Positions 1 through 5,110 of a DNA stretch of 5,136 nt are shown one piece after another. The position numbers and the translations under genes were made by a program. Numbering within the stretch: the first letter of the stretch is position 1; the number at the start of each line of letters is the position of its first letter. Source of the DNA: Anderseniella sp. (lineage in GTDB: Bacteria > Pseudomonadota > Alphaproteobacteria > Rhizobiales > Aestuariivirgaceae); NCBI GenBank assembly GCA_013041995.1, contig JABDRA010000228.1, forward strand, positions 1 to 5,136. Reading direction: 5' to 3'. The notes beneath the pieces were generated by a model that saw only the letters and a list, made by a program, of their open reading frames with translations, had not been told where the DNA came from and searched no databases.

Positions 1-62
1 GATCAGGGCAGCAGCCACGCGTCCACTGCAAATGAAATTTTCCTCCGCAGAAGGACTTTCAG

Positions 63-542
63 GTGTACACTCTGCGTGCGATGTTCAAGCACTGTGAGAG
101 GTGGTGCGAGTGCCCGAACTGGAACCATACATTGAAACAGACCTGCGATGCACTGGGCGCATCAGACATCGGCGAATTATCCGACATAATGACCCACCGG
201 ACCATGTCGGCCGGGAATATCATCCTGCATCAGGGTGAAAGCAGCCAGCTTTTCGCGGTCATCATGTCCGGTGTTGTCAAACTTACCCAGATATTACCGG
301 ATGGCCGGGAGCAGATTGTGGGACTGCTGTCGGCAGCGAACAGCCTTGGCAACCCGGTTTCCTCCGTCAGCAACGAGAATGCCGAATGTGTAACCGATGT
401 GAAACTGTGTTGCTTCCGACGTGCCCCGTTTGCAGCAGATCGCCCAGAGCTACGAAGACGATCACGATCAGGCCCACTGAGAAAGGCCGTTCCGGTCAGT
501 CTGCCACCCGCAGATGGCGGTCGCGCGAGCTGCGATTTCTGA
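63..542 (+). CDS. Truncated Crp/Fnr-family regulator, sensor domain only (probably broken gene)
   Basis: Residues about 32-123 form a cyclic-nucleotide-binding-type beta roll of the FNR/FnrL/FixK class: HQGE at 56-59, SGVVKLTQ at 69-76, LPDGREQIVGL at 78-88 and a VTDVKLCCF strand at 110-118. Cysteines at 11, 15, 17 and 28, plus Cys116/117, sit where FNR proteins carry iron-sulfur ligands, but the N-terminal spacing is not the classical one, so cluster binding is only possible. The GTG start at 63 has AGAAGGA at 49-55, 7 nt upstream; an in-frame ATG at 81 is the alternative. Family members run about 230-250 residues with a dimerisation helix and a C-terminal helix-turn-helix. Both are absent here: after Phe123 the reading frame turns into an arginine/serine-rich tail with rare codons and runs antisense into the hemerythrin gene. 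The product could not bind DNA as a normal FNR does. Family call is firm; functional status is probably pseudogene. Confidence 0.72.
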   Translation: MYTLRAMFKHCERWCECPNWNHTLKQTCDALGASDIGELSDIMTHRTMSAGNIILHQGESSQLFAVIMSGVVKLTQILPDGREQIVGLLSAANSLGNPVSSVSNENAECVTDVKLCCFRRAPFAADRPELRRRSRSGPLRKAVPVSLPPADGGRASCDF

Positions 543-1014
543 TCAACCCGGCTCTAAGAGCCGCACCGTCGACACGTCCGATGCCGTATTTTTCTCCAGC
601 GAAAAAAATAGCGTCTTCCCAGCGCAGATGCTGGCGCATGTACTCAAAGCTGCTTCTCAGTAAATATCCTGTGGCATCGGCACTGTTGGCCTTGCGGCCG
701 GCGCACATGTCGGCAATCGGTTCTGTGAGTTCCAGCGCGTAGGACCCGATGGCGGCATGCTCCGATTGAGCCAGCGCCACACACCGTGCAAGTAGTTCAT
801 CATCCGGGTCGCGGTCCTGGAGCAAGTTGAAAAACACCTCCTCATCCTGTTGATGTTGCGCCAGATCCAGTCGCAATCGGGACAGAACAGACGTGCACAA
901 TTGAATATCAATGGCCCCCCCGAGCTGATCGGCTATTCGTTCCATGTCGTCACAAATCTCGTACAGATCGGTACGATCACTTGCAATTACGGACAATGGG
1001 TATTGATCTTCCAT
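496..1014 (-). CDS. Hemerythrin-like HHE cation-binding protein
   Basis: A 172-residue, mostly helical, soluble protein without signal peptide or membrane segment, matching the hemerythrin HHE four-helix family that binds a di-iron centre for oxygen, nitric oxide or iron handling. Visible ligand motifs are His54-x3-Glu58, Glu85-His86 and His129-x3-Glu133. The first helix, where related proteins usually have an AEH motif, reads ASD, so the expected first histidine is Asp13. The charged last 15 residues look like a tail beyond the fold. The ATG at 1014 is preceded by only a weak ribosome binding site (AAGTGA, about 7 nt away). A perfect FNR-type box about 112 bp upstream suggests activation at low oxygen or by NO. 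It lies downstream of phaC on the same strand, but the 209-bp gap with its own promoter argues for separate transcription. The precise substrate cannot be told from sequence. Confidence 0.85.
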   Translation of the reverse strand: MEDQYPLSVIASDRTDLYEICDDMERIADQLGGAIDIQLCTSVLSRLRLDLAQHQQDEEVFFNLLQDRDPDDELLARCVALAQSEHAAIGSYALELTEPIADMCAGRKANSADATGYLLRSSFEYMRQHLRWEDAIFFAGEKYGIGRVDGAALRAGLIRNRSSRDRHLRVAD

Positions 1015-1091
1015 CTGAGTTCACTTGAATTGTTCACCGTCGGCAGTCTGTGTTGAGCCAAATTACGTACACCGGACAGTTGCCAGTTTGC

Positions 1092-1097
1092 ATGATC
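1092..1097 (-). promoter_or_regulatory. Predicted -10 element of the hemerythrin gene
   Basis: On the minus strand the hexamer reads GATCAT, four of six matches to TATAAT. If the FNR box at 1120-1133 is centred at -41.5, as in class II FNR-activated promoters, transcription starts near 1085 and the -10 hexamer should lie at 1097-1092, exactly where this sequence is. No good -35 is needed in that arrangement. The leader would be about 70 nt. This is a geometric inference from the box, not an independent signal. Confidence 0.45.
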
Positions 1098-1119
1098 GCA
1101 GCAAAAGCCGGTCTCTATG

Positions 1120-1133
1120 TTGATCTTTATCAA
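1120..1133 (-). promoter_or_regulatory. FNR/FixK/Dnr-type operator, perfect palindrome
   Basis: The sequence TTGATCTTTATCAA matches the consensus TTGAT-N4-ATCAA at all ten specified positions. Sites of this type bind FNR, FnrL, FixK, Anr and Dnr/Nnr regulators. It lies between the phaC stop and the hemerythrin start, and the only gene it can serve closely is hemerythrin on the minus strand. The likely controller is an intact FNR/Dnr-type protein encoded elsewhere, because the regulator fragment at 63-542 lacks a DNA-binding domain. Confidence 0.8.
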
Positions 1134-1223
1134 TTGCATTCGTGCCGAGAGGTAGTCTGTACATGTCTGTCAGAAAAACCGGCAATTGATGCAGTACCCG
1201 CCACATCGCGAGCGGAGCCAGAC

Positions 1224-3158
1224 CTACGCCTGAAACACGTACGTGCCCGGTGCATCGCAGATGGCCTTGAACTCGGCAGTTCCGATGAGCGGTGGAGGAA
1301 CCAGCTTACCAGAGCGGTCCTTCAGCCAATTCGAGAATTCCGGCCACCATGACCCCGGTTGCTCGGCAGTCTGCGCTGCCCATGTCTCGGGATCCATGTA
1401 AGGTTCATCGTGTGCCATGGTGGCAAGTTTGTAGTGCCGGCGGGGGTGCCCCGGCTCGGATACAATGCCGGCATTGTGCCCGCCGTTCGTCAGCAGGAAA
1501 GTCACTTCTGTGTCTGAGAGAAGGTGGAACTTGTAGACCGAACGCCATGGTGCAACATGGTCTCGTTCGGTGCCAACGGCAAATACCGGAACCCGGATAT
1601 CGGAAACCGTAACCGGACGGTCCTCCACCAGATAGCGACCCTCGGCAAGGTCATTATTGAGAAACAACTGGCGCAGATATTGAGAGTGCATCTTGTAGGG
1701 CATGCGGGTGGCATCTGCATTCCAGGCCATCAGGTCACTCAGTCCGGCCCTGTCACCCATCAGATAATCGTGAACCATGCGCGACCAGATCAGGTCATTA
1801 GACCGCAACAGCTGGAAAGCGCCGGCCATCTGTCTGGTGTCAAGAAACCCCTGCTCCCACATAAGGTCTTCTAGGAAGGCCACCTGGCTCTCATTGATAA
1901 ACAGCATCAGTTCGCCTGCTTCGGTAAAATCCACCTGGGCTGCAAACATGGACAGGGTCTTGAGACGCCTGTCGCCATCGCGCGCCATGGCGGCGGCGGC
2001 AATCGAAAACAAGGTGCCGCCCAGGCAGTAGCCGACGCCATGTATATGCTCGCTACCTGTAATTGTCTCGACCGCATCCAGCGCGCGCATCACACCCAAA
2101 GTGCGATAGGCATCCATGCCCAGATCACGATCATCCGGATCAGGGTTTTTCCATGACACCATGAACACTGTGAAACCCTGCCCGGTCAGGTATTTCACCA
2201 GCGAATTGTCAGCCGACAAGTCGAGAATATAGTATTTCATGATCCAGGCCGGCACGATCAGGATTGGTTCGGCGTGCACCTTTTCGGTTGCCGGTGCATA
2301 CTGGATCAGTTCTATCAGCCTGTTGCGGTAGACAACCTTGCCGGGTGTGGCAGCCAGATCTGTTCCCACCTGAAAACCTTCCGCACCTTCCGGTTTCCGG
2401 CCACTGACGGCGTGATCCCAGTCTTCCATGAAGTTCTGCCAGCCGCGTACCAGGTTCTGCCCGCCCTGTCTGACGGTGGCGTCGATGACTTCAGGGTTTG
2501 TCAAAGCGTAATTGGAGGGCGAGAACACGTCGAGCATTTGCCTTGTGGCAAATTCAACGACGTTCTCGTGCTGTTTTGTAACACCTCGAACACCGGTAGT
2601 CGCATTGTGCCACCATTGCTGGTTCAGCAGAAATGACTGATACATCAGATTGAATGGCCATTGCTGCCAGGCCTCGCCGCGAAACCGGCGGTCATGGGCA
2701 AGCGGCTCTATGCATGGAGGAGAATCATGCTGGCTGGTTGCACATCTGGCAGCATATTGAACCAGCCGCTGCGCTTTTTTGGCAGCTTTTTCGGTGAGTT
2801 GTACCTGCTTGCCCGGAGAACTGATGAGATGTACGGCCCAGTCAGCCCACGCCCCGGCCAGCGCGCTGGGGGACAGACCGGCTGTGGCGCGCGCCGCAAA
2901 TGCATGAAACGAACGATCCAGAATTTCCTGAAACGCGGTCGAGGCATACGAGTCGCGCTCAAACAAATGCGGGCCGGCAGTTTTGTGTCCAGCATAAACA
3001 GCCTGTGTTGCAGGTACTGTCCTGCCTGTTGCAATACCTGCTACTTCGCCCGCCGAACCCGTCACATGCCGGTTACCGGCAACTTTCGAGCCATGCTGCG
3101 CCTGTCCTTCAATAGGCTGCGATTTCATCACATTATCCAACCATCGAAACAAAGCCAT
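1224..3158 (-). CDS. phaC: Class I poly(3-hydroxyalkanoate) synthase PhaC
   Basis: Polymerises 3-hydroxyacyl-CoA (typically 3-hydroxybutyryl-CoA) into PHA storage granules, releasing CoA; it acts at the granule surface. The 644 residues are about the usual length. A short conserved start (SQPIEG, 13-18) is followed by a flexible Ala/Gly/Thr-rich stretch (about 19-65), a PHBC_N-like helix pair (about 80-120, with GLSPSALAGAWADW), the PhaC N-terminal domain (about 155-330) and an alpha/beta-hydrolase catalytic domain. The lipase-like box GYCLGG at 376-381 gives nucleophile Cys378; Asp533 (TERDHVAPW) and His561 (GGHNAG) complete the triad, so the enzyme looks active. Met1 has GGA about 10 nt upstream; Met11 (ATG at 3128) has GGA 8 nt upstream and is a credible alternative start. 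No phasin, phaA, phaB or phaR gene is adjacent. An FNR-like half-perfect site lies just upstream. I see no clear terminator after the TAG stop. Confidence 0.95.
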   Translation of the reverse strand: MALFRWLDNVMKSQPIEGQAQHGSKVAGNRHVTGSAGEVAGIATGRTVPATQAVYAGHKTAGPHLFERDSYASTAFQEILDRSFHAFAARATAGLSPSALAGAWADWAVHLISSPGKQVQLTEKAAKKAQRLVQYAARCATSQHDSPPCIEPLAHDRRFRGEAWQQWPFNLMYQSFLLNQQWWHNATTGVRGVTKQHENVVEFATRQMLDVFSPSNYALTNPEVIDATVRQGGQNLVRGWQNFMEDWDHAVSGRKPEGAEGFQVGTDLAATPGKVVYRNRLIELIQYAPATEKVHAEPILIVPAWIMKYYILDLSADNSLVKYLTGQGFTVFMVSWKNPDPDDRDLGMDAYRTLGVMRALDAVETITGSEHIHGVGYCLGGTLFSIAAAAMARDGDRRLKTLSMFAAQVDFTEAGELMLFINESQVAFLEDLMWEQGFLDTRQMAGAFQLLRSNDLIWSRMVHDYLMGDRAGLSDLMAWNADATRMPYKMHSQYLRQLFLNNDLAEGRYLVEDRPVTVSDIRVPVFAVGTERDHVAPWRSVYKFHLLSDTEVTFLLTNGGHNAGIVSEPGHPRRHYKLATMAHDEPYMDPETWAAQTAEQPGSWWPEFSNWLKDRSGKLVPPPLIGTAEFKAICDAPGTYVFQA

Positions 3159-3202
3159 CCTGATTTCCGACCACAGACTACATGCGCCTGCGCCTCGTAT
3201 CG

Positions 3203-3216
3203 TTGACTTCGATCAT
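3203..3216 (-). promoter_or_regulatory. Possible FNR-like operator upstream of phaC
   Basis: The plus strand reads TTGACTTCGATCAT, which fits TTGAY-N4-RTCAA at nine of ten specified positions (last A replaced by T). Its centre is 51 bp upstream of the annotated phaC start and 81 bp upstream of the alternative start at 3128. With a class II geometry the transcript would begin near 3168, leaving about 40 nt before Met11. A TAGTCT hexamer at 3180-3175 is a weak -10. One imperfect site can occur by chance, so this is a moderate-to-low call. Confidence 0.35.
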
Positions 3217-3222
3217 GTTTCC

Positions 3223-3236
3223 TCGCCAATCGGCGA
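3223..3236. repeat. Short inverted repeat in the phaC upstream region
   Basis: TCGCC and GGCGA flank a four-base AATC spacer, giving a 5-bp perfect stem. It lies 65-78 bp upstream of phaC, next to the FNR-like site. It could be a protein-binding site or a small hairpin; the length alone does not exceed what chance could give. Confidence 0.3.
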
Positions 3237-3268
3237 CGAAGCGGGCTGTCACAGTGTTTTAGGGCAGA

Positions 3269-3290
3269 CCCGTTTTTACGGCGAAACGGG
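3269..3290. repeat. 7-bp perfect inverted repeat (hairpin or operator)
   Basis: CCCGTTT at 3269-3275 pairs exactly with AAACGGG at 3284-3290 around an 8-base loop. It sits in the 315-bp stretch between the divergent phaC and ATPase genes. No T-run follows on the plus strand, so an intrinsic terminator is unlikely. An operator for a dimeric repressor or a leader hairpin are the alternatives. Confidence 0.45.
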
Positions 3291-3302
3291 ACGTAGGGTA
3301 TT

Positions 3303-3329
3303 TTGAATCACACTGCGCTGATCTATATT
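3303..3329 (+). promoter_or_regulatory. Weak candidate sigma-70-like promoter for the ATPase gene
   Basis: TTGAAT at 3303-3308 (four of six to TTGACA) and TATATT at 3324-3329 (five of six to TATAAT) are separated by 15 bp, shorter than the preferred 17. The TATATT box lies between two GATC words (GATC-TATATT-GATC). Transcription would start near 3336, about 140 nt before the preferred start codon. Tentative. Confidence 0.22.
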
Positions 3330-3458
3330 GATCCTCAGGCCGCAACCCATGCCTCCCCCCTCCGTCCGGGAAAGTACATGCCATATGGGGTTTCATTTTC
3401 ATCGAACCGACTGTTCGGGCAACACGCATAAGGAGGGATTGTGAAAACCGCCCGCAAT

Positions 3459-3464
3459 AGGAGG
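3459..3464 (+). promoter_or_regulatory. Ribosome binding site that decides the ATPase start
   Basis: AGGAGG lies 9 nt before the ATG at 3474. A second purine tract, AAGGAGG at 3430-3436, lies only 4 nt before an in-frame GTG at 3441. The spacing of the inner site is the better one, and the protein beginning at 3474 starts with the recognisable MKLSAPIY segment, so the inner site is taken as the real one. Confidence 0.65.
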
Positions 3465-3473
3465 TTTTTTCAG

Positions 3474-4187
3474 ATGAAGTTGTCTGCCCCCATTTATAAC
3501 CTCAAGCGCCGGGCCAGGATACTGTCGCGCGAGAAAGGCATTCCAATCAACCAGGCGTTGGAACGTATCGCCCGGCAGGAGGGCTTCAACAGTTGGAGCC
3601 TGCTTGCAGCACGTGCGGCTGCAGCCACGCCCTCCAGTGAATTGTTGGCCATATTGAAGCCGGGAGACCTTGTCTTGCTGGGCGCACGTCCCGGTCATGG
3701 CAAGACGATGATGGGCCTCAAGCTCATCGTGGACGCCTTGAAGCTTGGTCGCCGGGGTATGTTTTTCACGCTTGAGTACAATGAGATCGATATTGTGTCC
3801 CGCTTCAAAACCGCCGGCGGAGATAGTGCAGTTTTCGACGACCGGTTTGAGTTCGACAACTCTGACGCCATCAATGCCGACTACATCATGGACCGGCTGT
3901 CGTCTGCTCAGCCAGGTACGGTCGTGGTCATAGACTATCTGCAGCTTCTGGATCACAAGCGCAGCAATCCGGAACTGACGGTGCAGGTCCAGGCATTGAA
4001 AGCATTCGCGCGTGACACTGGTTTGATCATCGTGTTCATTTCCCAGATCGACCGGTCCTATGATGCAGCGGCCAAACAGTGCCCCGATCTCGACGATGTG
4101 CGGTTGCCCAATCCCCTGGACCTGTCTCTGTTTGACAAATCCTGCTTCATCAACAATGGCAAGATGCAAGTCGAGAAGGTGGGCTGA
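3474..4187 (+). CDS. Stand-alone DnaB-like RecA-fold ATPase
   Basis: A 237-residue soluble protein resembling the C-terminal ATPase domain of replicative helicase DnaB. Walker A is ARPGHGKT at 71-78 (Lys77, Thr78), preceded by KPGDLVLLG as in DnaB. FFTLEYNE at 97-104 supplies a likely catalytic Glu101. Walker B is VVVIDYLQLL at 150-159 (Asp154), and FISQIDRS at 188-195 matches the DnaB sensor segment. DnaB's N-terminal primase-interacting domain is absent. Instead, residues 1-47 form a helical module (LKRRARILSRE, QALERIARQEGF, WSLLAAR) that recalls a segment I associate with some glyoxalase-superfamily proteins. At roughly half DnaB length it is unlikely to be the replicative helicase. Similar proteins in alphaproteobacteria are often labelled DNA helicase, without a known role to my knowledge. 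The start is set by the ribosome binding site at 3459-3464; GTG at 3441 would add 11 residues. phaC is divergent; the VOC gene follows after 210 bp. Confidence 0.8.
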   Translation: MKLSAPIYNLKRRARILSREKGIPINQALERIARQEGFNSWSLLAARAAAATPSSELLAILKPGDLVLLGARPGHGKTMMGLKLIVDALKLGRRGMFFTLEYNEIDIVSRFKTAGGDSAVFDDRFEFDNSDAINADYIMDRLSSAQPGTVVVIDYLQLLDHKRSNPELTVQVQALKAFARDTGLIIVFISQIDRSYDAAAKQCPDLDDVRLPNPLDLSLFDKSCFINNGKMQVEKVG

Positions 4188-4202
4188 GCTTTCTCGGAAA
4201 GC
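4188..4202 (+). repeat. Hairpin directly after the ATPase stop codon
   Basis: GCTTTC and GAAAGC form a perfect 6-bp stem around a TCG loop, starting at the base after the TGA stop. The following bases are AGGTAGGAG rather than a T-run, so this is not a canonical intrinsic terminator. It may protect the transcript end from 3' exonucleases. Confidence 0.4.
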
Positions 4203-4221
4203 AGGTAGGAGCAATACAAAA

Positions 4222-4270
4222 CTTGGGATCACAATTTCGAGGCAGCTGGTGTCTGAATTGTTGTCCCAAG
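4222..4270. repeat. 49-bp imperfect inverted repeat upstream of the VOC gene
   Basis: Left arm 4222-4240 and right arm 4252-4270 match when one is reverse complemented: seven matches (CTTGGGA), two mismatches, six matches (ACAATT), two mismatches, two matches (GA), around an 11-base centre that contains CAGCTG. As RNA, two of the four mismatches become G-U pairs, giving a nearly continuous 19-bp stem. No T-run follows, which disfavours a simple terminator. The structure could be an extended operator, an RNA hairpin or the ends of a decayed mobile element. Confidence 0.6.
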
Positions 4271-4330
4271 GCACTTCATGTGTTTGCTTTCTGTCGAGGA
4301 AAAACTTACTGCCAATATCGCCAAAAAGCA

Positions 4331-4336
4331 TATAAA
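4331..4336 (+). promoter_or_regulatory. Possible -10 box for the VOC gene
   Basis: TATAAA (five of six to TATAAT) lies 61 bp before the VOC start. No convincing -35 exists at 17 bp; TTACTG at 4306-4311 is poor and 19 bp away. If used, the leader would be about 55 nt and would exclude the inverted repeat at 4222-4270, leaving the repeat as an upstream control site. Tentative. Confidence 0.22.
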
Positions 4337-4397
4337 CTCACCCATTATGTGCAAAACGATGGTCACATCAGCACGCACACCCGCAAAGGCAAATCAC

Positions 4398-4772
4398 ATG
4401 CAACTCAATCGTCTGGACCACGTCAACGTCAAAACGGCAAACCTCGAACAGATGATAAAATGGTACGAGGATGTCCTGGGCATGACGTCAGGTGACAGAC
4501 CGCCATTTCCGTTTCCAGGCGCCTGGATGTATGCAGGCGAATATCCCGTTGTGCATCTTGTCGGTGTTGACAGCGAACCGGCCGGGCATGATCCCAAACT
4601 GGAACATTTTGCGCTGTCCGCCACCGGTTATGCCTCGTTTCTGGAAAACCTCGACGACAGGAATATCGATTACAAAGTCGTCAAGGTGCCGGGCATTGAG
4701 GTGACCCAGGTCAATGTCTTCGATGTCGACGGCAATCACATCCACATTGATTTCCAAAGCCAGGAAACCTGA
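4398..4772 (+). CDS. Small VOC-superfamily protein (glyoxalase/dioxygenase fold)
   Basis: A 124-residue single-domain member of the vicinal oxygen chelate superfamily. Two beta-alpha-beta-beta-beta modules are visible: residues 3-57 (RLDHVNVKTANLEQMIKWYEDVLGM, written here in part as LDHVNV and WYEDVLGM, then VVHLVGV) and 66-119 (LEHFALSA, FLENLDDRNIDY, VFDVDGNHIHIDF). Candidate metal ligands are His8, His53, His70 and His116. The last strand has GNHIHIDF where classical glyoxalase I enzymes have a glutamate; I recall GNHIHVDF as normal in this subfamily, so it is not a defect. The reaction is unknown: lyase, isomerase, extradiol dioxygenase or thiol transferase are all possible. The start is the ATG at 4398 with AAAGG 8 nt upstream; a 40-residue upstream in-frame extension is open but does not look like protein. 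It ends 2 bases from the convergent pseudogene. Confidence 0.85.
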   Translation: MQLNRLDHVNVKTANLEQMIKWYEDVLGMTSGDRPPFPFPGAWMYAGEYPVVHLVGVDSEPAGHDPKLEHFALSATGYASFLENLDDRNIDYKVVKVPGIEVTQVNVFDVDGNHIHIDFQSQET

Positions 4773-4784
4773 ACTCAGGTTCCC
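4763..4784. terminator. Shared convergent palindrome, possible bidirectional terminator
   Basis: AACCTGA at 4766-4772 and TCAGGTT at 4775-4781 are perfect inverted copies centred at 4773.5; one mismatch later, GG and CC extend the stem. It contains the stop codons of both the VOC gene (4770-4772) and the convergent pseudogene (4775-4777). The plus-strand downstream bases are only moderately T-rich (GTCTCCTTCTTT), so terminator strength is uncertain, but position between convergent genes supports the role. Confidence 0.5.
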
Positions 4785-5110
4785 GTCTCCTTCTTTGCCG
4801 GTTTTGCCTTGATATGCACCCAGTTCTTGCCGACGGCACCGAAACAGGACAACCCGTCCGGCCTGGTGATCAAAACGGTTCAGGACCCTGCCTCAGACAT
4901 GTAGAGCTCCATCATCTGGCCGGCATTTATCAATCCCATGCCGATCCTGGTCTCCTTTTACTTGGTGCCGAAAAATGCCACCACGTCCTTGTGGCTGCCG
5001 CAGCTGGCGGCCCGGGTATCTGCGTCTTCAGACCAGAAAGATGGGCCCGCCAGCACTATGGTTGCAACAGTCGCTGCAACTGCAGTTTTTCTGGGGGTGT
5101 TATCAGCCAT
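4775..5110 (-). pseudogene. Small exported protein gene with two in-frame nonsense codons
   Basis: One unbroken 112-codon frame runs from an ATG at 5110 to TGA at 4775-4777, except for TAA at codon 51 (4958-4960) and TGA at codon 77 (4880-4882). The ATG has a strong AAGGAG at 5122-5117, 6 nt upstream. The translation starts with a signal-peptide-like segment (Arg7, Lys8, then hydrophobic 9-26), followed by SCGSHKDVVAFFGTK, the first stop, ETRIGMGLINAG, MMELYMSEAGS, the second stop, TVLITRPDGLSC and GKNWVHIKAKP. This resembles small periplasmic alphaproteobacterial proteins with a G-W-T-(I/V)-x2-T-x-P-D-G-x-S-C core and two cysteines (37 and 89 here). In them the stop positions would be Tyr (TKY) and Trp (SWT), each one base change away. 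Function of the family is unknown to me. Sequencing error is possible for either stop. Confidence 0.72.

Larger units (their letters stand above)
3159..3473. other. Divergent intergenic control region
   Basis: This 315-bp stretch separates phaC (minus) from the ATPase gene (plus). It holds the FNR-like site (3203-3216), two inverted repeats (3223-3236, 3269-3290), a weak plus-strand promoter (3303-3329) and two stacked ribosome binding sites (3430-3436, 3459-3464). A 31-codon ATG frame at 3349-3444 has no ribosome binding site and unusual proline/histidine content, so I do not call it a gene. Confidence 0.6.

Noticed and set aside
386..742. Plus-strand frame of 118 codons spanning the regulator end and the hemerythrin gene
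   Set aside because: It is not the frame that continues the regulator with normal codons, and most of it is antisense to the hemerythrin gene.
1019..1037. Direct repeat GTTCAC-N7-GTTCAC just before the hemerythrin start
   Set aside because: Only six bases per copy; such repeats are common by chance and no regulator is suggested.
1174..1205. T-run GGTTTTTC on the minus strand downstream of phaC as an intrinsic terminator
   Set aside because: No stable GC-rich stem could be drawn directly before the T-run.
2661..3206. Plus-strand frame of 181 codons opposite the start of phaC
   Set aside because: Antisense shadow of phaC with no domain pattern.
3320..3334. TGATC-TATAT-TGATC as another FNR box
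   Set aside because: The second half is a direct, not inverted, copy (TTGAT instead of ATCAA), so it does not fit the dimer site.
3349..3444. 31-codon ATG frame upstream of the ATPase gene, possible leader peptide
   Set aside because: No ribosome binding site, atypical composition, and the overlap with GTG 3441 is explained by chance next to the real ribosome binding sites.
3399..4331. Long minus-strand frame of 310 codons opposite the ATPase gene
   Set aside because: It mirrors the codons of the plus-strand ATPase, which has clear Walker motifs; no recognisable family and no ribosome binding site were seen on the minus strand.
4278..4397. 40-residue N-terminal extension of the VOC protein
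   Set aside because: It lacks protein-like features and a ribosome binding site, whereas ATG 4398 has AAAGG at good spacing and begins the conserved first strand.
4880..4882. TGA codon 77 of the right-end gene as selenocysteine or Trp recoding
   Set aside because: A TAA stop interrupts the same frame upstream, and no recoding structure is apparent; ordinary pseudogenisation is simpler.
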